Shown here piece by piece: positions 57,532-64,000 of a DNA stretch of 64,000 nucleotides; positions within the stretch are counted from its first letter, which is position 1, and every line of letters begins with the position of its first letter. The position numbers were made by a program, and so were the translations under genes. Source of the DNA: Nocardia pneumoniae NBRC 100136 (GTDB lineage Bacteria > Actinomycetota > Actinomycetes > Mycobacteriales > Mycobacteriaceae); assembly GCF_000308755.1 (NCBI RefSeq), contig NZ_BAGF01000023.1, positions 95,155-159,154 of the forward strand. Reading direction: 5' to 3'. The notes under the pieces were generated by a model, which saw only the letters and a program-made list of their open reading frames with translations, was not told the origin of the DNA and did not search any database.

Positions 57532-58188
57532 CTAATCGGCGTCCAGCGAGCCGTTGACCTGGGCTGATTCAGCGACTTCTTCGACGACCCGCTCGGCCAC
57601 CTCGGCGGCGACGGCGGCGATTTCGGTGGTGGACGGCCCGGGCGGGGCGACGAACGCCGTGCGCCGGTAGTACTCCAGCTCGCGGATGGACTCCTTGATG
57701 TCGGCCAGCGCGCGATGGCTCAGGCCCTTCTCCGGCTGGCCGAAGTAGATGCGCGGGTACCAGCGGCGGCACAACTCCTTGATCGAGCTCACGTCGATCA
57801 TCCGGTAGTGCAGGTGGGCGTCCAGCAGCGGCATGTCCCTGGCGATGAAGCCGCGGTCGGTGGCGATCGAGTTACCGGCCAGCGGCACCGTGCGGGGGGT
57901 CGGGATGTACTCGCGGATGTAGTCGAGCACCCGCTGCTCGGCCTCCTCGACGGTGACGGTGGAGCGGCGGACCTCCTCGGTCAGGCCGGAGCGTGCGTGC
58001 ATCTCGGCGACCACGGCGGGCATCGCGGCCAGCGCGTCGTCGTCGGCGTGGATGACGATGTCCACGCCCTCGCCGAGGATGTTGAGGTCGCTGTCGGTCA
58101 CGAGCGCGGCCACCTCGATCAGCTTGTCGCTGTCCAGGCGCAGGCCGGTCATCTCGCAATCCATCCACACCATGTATTTGTCGGACAC
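57532..58188 (-). CDS. orn: Oligoribonuclease
   Basis: This 218-aa DEDDh exonuclease degrades 2-5-nt RNAs and pGpG. The motifs are DCEMTGL (Asp10 and Glu12), [18 protein letters not shown] near residue 100 (third acidic residue), [22 protein letters not shown] near 135, and [14 protein letters not shown] with the catalytic His and Asp near 160. I chose the GTG at 58188 ([12 protein letters not shown]), which matches the usual family start; the frame continues upstream without support. The C-terminal tail is acidic and variable. It is transcribed toward tRNA-His. Confidence 0.95.
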   Translation of the reverse strand: MSDKYMVWMDCEMTGLRLDSDKLIEVAALVTDSDLNILGEGVDIVIHADDDALAAMPAVVAEMHARSGLTEEVRRSTVTVEEAEQRVLDYIREYIPTPRTVPLAGNSIATDRGFIARDMPLLDAHLHYRMIDVSSIKELCRRWYPRIYFGQPEKGLSHRALADIKESIRELEYYRRTAFVAPPGPSTTEIAAVAAEVAERVVEEVAESAQVNGSLDAD

Positions 58189-58320
58189 CCGTGCAACATT
58201 AGCCGGATCGAATCGCCCGGCCCCGCGGTACGGCGCGTTCGCCGCCTGCGCGCCCGTGTCGGCGGGGCCGTCACAAGCCACCGATGCGTGTGGTGAACCC
58301 CAGCGGTGGGGATATGTCGC

Positions 58321-59124
58321 TCAGCCGCCGAGCTTCTTGTAGAACGCACCCGCGATCGGTGCGGTGAGCGCGCGCGGCCCGTACTGTCCCGCCACGCTCA
58401 TTCCCTTGCTGATCAGGCCGGGAACCACGCGCATCTTGTTTCGAGCGAGCGCGTCGATGGACACCTTGGCGGTGGATTCGGAGGAGACCCACATGAAGTC
58501 GGGCACCATCCGGTCCACGATCGAGGCATCGGCGGGATCGGGGGTCTCGGTGCGGACCGGGCCGGGGGCCAGCAGGGTGACGTGCACGCCGGAGCCCTTC
58601 AGTTCGCCGCGCAGCGACTCGGCGAAGGTGTTCGCGAACGCCTTGCTCGCGGCGTAGGTGGCATTGTTCGGGATCGGCATATTCCCGGCGGCCGAGCCGC
58701 TGATCAGGATCCCTCCGCCGCCCCTGGCGATCATGCCGGGCAGCACGGCCAGCGTCAGATCGTGCACGGCGACGGCGTTGAGTTCCATCTGCGCGCGTTC
58801 GTAGTCGGGGTCGAGGTCGGCGACGGCGCCGAAGGTCGCGATGCCCGCGTTGTTGCACAGGATGGCGATGTCGCGTGCGGCCAGCTCCTGCGCCAGTACG
58901 CCGCGCTGGGCGCGATCGGACAAGTCGACGGGACGCACCTCGGCGGTGATGCCGTGGGCCAGGGTCAGCCGCTGTGCCAGCTCGGTGAGCAGCTCCTCGC
59001 GGCGGGCGACCAGGATCAGCGAGTAGCCGCGCGCGGCGAGCTCGGCGGCGAGCGCGGTGCCGATGCCGGAGGAGGCGCCGGTGACGACCGCACGGTTCTC
59101 GGAAGTGGGGGAGGGCAGGCTCAC
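58321..59124 (-). CDS. cmrA: Mycolate reductase-like SDR (CmrA, Rv2509 homologue)
   Basis: This 267-aa short-chain dehydrogenase has TGASSGIG at residues 15-22, NNAG near 92, Ser in GSAAGN near 146 and YAASK near 158. The C-terminal region (NKMRVVPGLISKGMS..., ending AGAFYKKLGG) matches what I remember of M. tuberculosis Rv2509. That enzyme reduces the beta-keto ester produced by Pks13 condensation to mature mycolate. Location near orn repeats the mycobacterial order. This supports a mycolic-acid-producing host. The assignment relies on recalled similarity. Confidence 0.87.
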   Translation of the reverse strand: MSLPSPTSENRAVVTGASSGIGTALAAELAARGYSLILVARREELLTELAQRLTLAHGITAEVRPVDLSDRAQRGVLAQELAARDIAILCNNAGIATFGAVADLDPDYERAQMELNAVAVHDLTLAVLPGMIARGGGGILISGSAAGNMPIPNNATYAASKAFANTFAESLRGELKGSGVHVTLLAPGPVRTETPDPADASIVDRMVPDFMWVSSESTAKVSIDALARNKMRVVPGLISKGMSVAGQYGPRALTAPIAGAFYKKLGG

Positions 59125-59218
59125 CCGGTGCAGCTTAGTGGGCGCTGTCGGACGTAGCCCGTCTCCTGTCCGCGCACGGCCGGAGCGAAGGCGGGGGTAC
59201 GCCCAGGCGCGGCCGTAA

Positions 59219-59249
59219 CGGCGGCCGGGGCGTCGATGCCCGGCCGCCG
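59219..59249 (-). terminator. Hairpin after the fadH-like gene
   Basis: A perfect 11-bp stem CGGCGGCCGGG/CCCGGCCGCCG with a nine-base loop stands eight bases beyond the stop codon of the dienoyl-CoA reductase gene on the minus strand. Confidence 0.65.
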
Positions 59250-59256
59250 CAATCGT

Positions 59257-61308
<2,052 letters not shown>

Positions 61309-61866
61309 TCAATCCGCGTGCGGGGCTGCGGCGCGCGGATGCAGTGCTTGCAGAACTTCGTCGCACCATTCGACGAATCCCGACTCCGCGCGGATCCCCG
61401 CGCGCAGGACGAGGTACTGGTGCAGGGCGGTCCCTGCGAGCTGACCGGGGGCCGGGAAGTCCCGTTTCTCGATGTTGCGGTACAGCTCGAGCCGCTGGGC
61501 GTGCTCGTCGCGGTGGCGGGCCACCTCGGTGCGCAACGCCGTGATGTCGCCGTAGGCGGCGGCGCGGATCTTCACCGCGAGCTCGTTGCGCGGGATGCCG
61601 GAGTCGCTCGGTTCGGCGATCCAGCGGGCCAGCTCGGTGCGGCCCGCCTCGCTCACCGAGTACACCTTCTTGTCCGGCCTGCCCTCTTGGACCACGGACT
61701 CGCCGTCCACCCAGCCGGACTCCTCCATCCGCTTGAGGACGCGATAGATCTGCTGGTGCGTCGCGCTCCAGAAGTAGCCGATGGACTTGTCGAAGCGGCG
61801 CGCCAGCTCGTAACCCGAGCCGGCGCGCTCGCTCAGCGATACCAGCAACGCATGCTCGAGTGCCAT
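61309..61866 (-). CDS. PadR family transcriptional regulator
   Basis: This 185-aa protein has a PadR winged helix (MALEHALLVSLSERAGSGYELARRFD..., HQQIYRVLKRMEESGWV) and a C-terminal helical PadR/AphA-type dimerisation domain (RDEHAQRLELYRNIEKRD). I chose the ATG at 61866, which begins the canonical MALEHALL start. It heads an operon with the 2,4-dienoyl-CoA reductase gene, and a perfect 7-bp dyad lies in its promoter. It likely represses both genes and senses a fatty-acid-derived ligand; the ligand is inferred. Confidence 0.88.
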   Translation of the reverse strand: MALEHALLVSLSERAGSGYELARRFDKSIGYFWSATHQQIYRVLKRMEESGWVDGESVVQEGRPDKKVYSVSEAGRTELARWIAEPSDSGIPRNELAVKIRAAAYGDITALRTEVARHRDEHAQRLELYRNIEKRDFPAPGQLAGTALHQYLVLRAGIRAESGFVEWCDEVLQALHPRAAAPHAD

Positions 61867-61894
61867 GCGCCGAGGATAGCCGTGACATCCGGTA

Positions 61895-61914
61895 CTATGC
61901 AACTGGGTGCATAG
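61895..61914. promoter_or_regulatory. PadR operator candidate
   Basis: CTATGCA-N6-TGCATAG is a perfect inverted repeat with the ATGCA-N6-TGCAT core seen in many PadR sites. It lies about 30 bases upstream of the padR start and about 85 bases before the divergent transporter gene. Confidence 0.7.
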
Positions 61915-61997
61915 CGGCGTGGACGGTTCCGCGGCTGCCCAGCCTTCGCAAAGCTTCGCACCCACGTTCCCCGGCCGCGCCCATTAAGCTGCGCGGC

Positions 61998-63374
61998 ATG
62001 ACCGAGGTGAACGCGCGGGCGACGGTCGGGCAGGCCGCCGGGCGCGGGCAGATGGTGGCGTGGGGGCTGTGGGACTGGGGGTCTTCGGCGTTCAACGCCG
62101 TCATCCTCACCTTCGTCTTCTCGGTGTATCTCACCGACAAGGTCGGCGACGACCTGCCCGGCTCGGTCTCCGCCAGCGCCTGGCTCGGCTGGGCGCTGGG
62201 TATCGCGGGCCTGATCGTGGCAGTGACCGCGCCGGTCAGCGGGCAGCGCTTCGATGCCTCGGCCAAACGCAAACACTCCCTCGGCGTGCTGACCGCGCTC
62301 ATGATCGCCGCGATGACGCTGATGTTCTTCGTGCACGACGACTACCACGACTTGTGGCTCGGCTTGGTGCTGCTGGCGTTCGCGTCGGCCTGTTTCGAAT
62401 TGTCGAACATTCCGTACAACGCGATGCTGCGGCAGGTGTCCACCCCGCAGACGGTCGGGCGGGTCTCCGGTTTCGGCTGGGCCATGGGCTATTTCGGTGG
62501 CATCTTCCTGCTGTTGATCTGCTATTTCGGCTTCATCTCCGGCGAGGGCGACAATCGCGGGCTGCTCGGCGTGCCCACCGACGACGGGCTCAACATCCGC
62601 TTGGTCGCGGTGCTGGCCGCCGTGTGGTTCGCCGCCTTCGCGCTGCCGGTCATGTTCGCGGTGCCCGAACTGCCCCGGACCGACGCTGATCCCGGCGCGG
62701 CGAGCGCCGGGTTCTTCGCCTCCTACCGAGTGCTCTGGCGTGATCTGCGCGAACTGTGGCGCACCGACCGGCGCACGGTCGGCTTTCTGGTCGCCAGTGC
62801 CGTGTTCCGTGACGGTCTCGCCGGAGTGTTCACCTTCGGGGCGGTGCTGGCCGTGCGGGTCTACGGCATCGACGACTCGGACGTGCTGCTGTTCGGCATC
62901 GCCGCCAATGTGGTTGCCGCGTTGGGCGCGATCGTCGCGGGACGCTTCGACGACGGGGCCGGGCCGAAGATCGTCATCGTGGTGTCGCTGGCGGCGATGC
63001 TGGTGTGCGGGCTGGCGCTGCTGGTGGTGTCCGGCCCGCTGATGTTCTGGATCTTCGGGTTGCTGCTCACGGTTTTCGTCGGCCCCGCGCAGTCGGCGGC
63101 GCGCTCGTTCCTGGCGCGGCTGGCGCCGCCGGGCCGCGAGGGTCAGTTCTTCGGCCTGTACACCACCACGGGACGCGCGGTGTCCTTCCTGGCCCCCAGC
63201 CTTTTCGGGTTGTTCGTCTGGCTGTTCGACGCCGACCGTGCGGGCATCGCCGGGCTGCTCGTCGTGCTCGCGGCCGGACTCGCGGTGCTGCTGCCGGTGC
63301 GCTCGCCGGACCCGATGGAAGTCCGCACCGATCAGGTCCCGCGGGATTCCGGATCGGAGGGGATTCGGCCGTGA
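61998..63374 (+). CDS. UMF1-type MFS transporter
   Basis: This 458-aa integral membrane protein has about 12 helices. The MVAWGLWDWGSSAFNAVILTFVFSVYL opening and LSNIPYNAMLRQ...VGRVSGFGWAMGYFGG near residue 145 are typical of the UMF1/Atg22-like group of the major facilitator superfamily. Fungal Atg22 exports amino acids from the vacuole; bacterial members are uncharacterised. The ATG at 61998 is followed directly by the conserved start. It is divergent from the padR operon and shares its intergenic region. Confidence 0.86.
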   Translation: MTEVNARATVGQAAGRGQMVAWGLWDWGSSAFNAVILTFVFSVYLTDKVGDDLPGSVSASAWLGWALGIAGLIVAVTAPVSGQRFDASAKRKHSLGVLTALMIAAMTLMFFVHDDYHDLWLGLVLLAFASACFELSNIPYNAMLRQVSTPQTVGRVSGFGWAMGYFGGIFLLLICYFGFISGEGDNRGLLGVPTDDGLNIRLVAVLAAVWFAAFALPVMFAVPELPRTDADPGAASAGFFASYRVLWRDLRELWRTDRRTVGFLVASAVFRDGLAGVFTFGAVLAVRVYGIDDSDVLLFGIAANVVAALGAIVAGRFDDGAGPKIVIVVSLAAMLVCGLALLVVSGPLMFWIFGLLLTVFVGPAQSAARSFLARLAPPGREGQFFGLYTTTGRAVSFLAPSLFGLFVWLFDADRAGIAGLLVVLAAGLAVLLPVRSPDPMEVRTDQVPRDSGSEGIRP

Positions 63375-63384
63375 GCGGCCCCGA

Positions 63385-64000
63385 TCACCGCCGTTTCGGT
63401 GGCCGCCACGCGCCCATGCCCAGTGCGATCAGGCGCATTTGCTGCACGGTGCGGTCGACGATCGACTGCTCCTCGCGCGGCGCCGCCGACACGTAGGCGG
63501 CGATCCCGTCGGTCACCGTCGTCACCATCAGATCGGCGGCGATCTCCAGGTCTCGCGGCGTCCAGGAGTCCAGGGCCCTGATCCGGGACAGATCGGCGAC
63601 GAGTTCCCGCACGATCAACTGGATCTCGCGCGCGATCGCCGTGCGCAGCGCCGCCGATCCGCCGTGCCGCTCCCTGGTCAGGAAGCCGAACAGCTCCCGC
63701 TTCGGCTCTACTTGCGTGAACACGAATCGCACCGTGTCCGACAGGCTCGCGTCGGTGTTGCGGCGCACTTCGCGCAGCGCGAGGCGCAACGCGGTGACGC
63801 CGTCGTCCACCAGTGTCGCGCCGAGGTCCTCCAGCGACGCGAAGTGCCGATAGAACGCCGTCGGCACGATACCGGCCGATCGGGCGATCTCCCGCAGGCT
63901 CAGCGCGGGGAAACCCCGGTCGGCGGCCAGCGCCAAGGTGCCGTCCAGGAGTGCCTGCCTGGTTCGCTCCTTGCGTTCGCCTCGGGTCGCTGCCTGCTCA
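63385..64000 (-). CDS. TetR family transcriptional regulator, truncated by the window end
   Basis: At least 205 residues are visible, with a TetR helix-turn-helix (SLREIARSAGIVPTAFYRHFASLEDLG) and a helical ligand domain. The frame stays open to the last base with convincing sequence (TRGERKERTRQALLDG), so the start codon lies beyond 64000 and an internal Met or TTG should not be taken as the start. The ATP-free helical domain with FGFLTRERHGG resembles FabR/FatR-like regulators of lipid genes. It converges on the UMF1 transporter gene, ten bases from its stop. Confidence 0.85.
   Translation of the reverse strand, partial: EQAATRGERKERTRQALLDGTLALAADRGFPALSLREIARSAGIVPTAFYRHFASLEDLGATLVDDGVTALRLALREVRRNTDASLSDTVRFVFTQVEPKRELFGFLTRERHGGSAALRTAIAREIQLIVRELVADLSRIRALDSWTPRDLEIAADLMVTTVTDGIAAYVSAAPREEQSIVDRTVQQMRLIALGMGAWRPPKRR

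Overview
The window is high-GC actinobacterial DNA, most likely from Nocardia or a close mycolic-acid relative. The evidence is a giant type I fatty acid synthase with its own AcpS, a CmrA-type mycolate reductase, a cutinase, an LdtMt2-like lipoprotein L,D-transpeptidase and an Rv3235-like protein. The segment 38.2-59.1 kb (fas, acpS, bcp, DUF3618 gene, ldt, tRNA-His, orn, cmrA) matches, from memory, the gene content of the M. tuberculosis Rv2509-Rv2524c region. The species is an inference.

Layout. 0-5 kb: a two-component flavin monooxygenase pair, a membrane-anchored esterase, an Rv3235-like protein and a cutinase. 5-7 kb: a TetR regulator divergent from a crotonase. 7-10.2 kb: a MarR-MFS efflux operon in which the transporter carries three carboxypeptidase-regulatory-like domains. 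10.4-14 kb: a membrane-anchored unknown, a secreted lipase, and an XRE regulator facing a small winged-helix gene plus a 54-aa membrane protein. 14-17 kb: a kinase-like/acyl-CoA dehydrogenase pair divergent from a TetR gene, with two matching palindromes between. 17.4-22.7 kb: an unidentified four-helix membrane protein, two overlapping clpP-type genes (the second lacks the nucleophilic serine), a PopR/ClgR-like regulator ending in ALAA, and ilvD.

22.7-27.5 kb is an asparagine-use cassette: permease, asparaginase and aspartate ammonia-lyase, divergent from a GntR/FCD regulator. 27.5-31.9 kb holds three alpha/beta hydrolases, a GlxA-like AraC regulator and a TetR regulator. 32-37.5 kb looks accessory: a secreted unknown, a decayed MAB_1171c-family pseudogene, a secreted trypsin-like protease, an SDR gene behind a MerR-type promoter, and an overlapping pair made of an unknown protein and an AbiEii-like nucleotidyltransferase.

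37.8-64 kb is mainly housekeeping and envelope functions: tRNA-Leu, fas-acpS behind two identical inverted repeats, bcp, a pirin/MarR pair, a transglycosylase, tRNA-Lys, the L,D-transpeptidase, tRNA-His, orn, cmrA, a PadR-controlled 2,4-dienoyl-CoA reductase, a UMF1-type transporter and a TetR gene cut by the window end. I saw no insertion sequence, prophage, rRNA or CRISPR array. The signals most worth following are the ClpP/ClpR-like pair with its degron-tagged regulator, the AbiEii-like pair with an uncharacterised partner, and the operator architecture of fas and of the acyl-CoA dehydrogenase operon.
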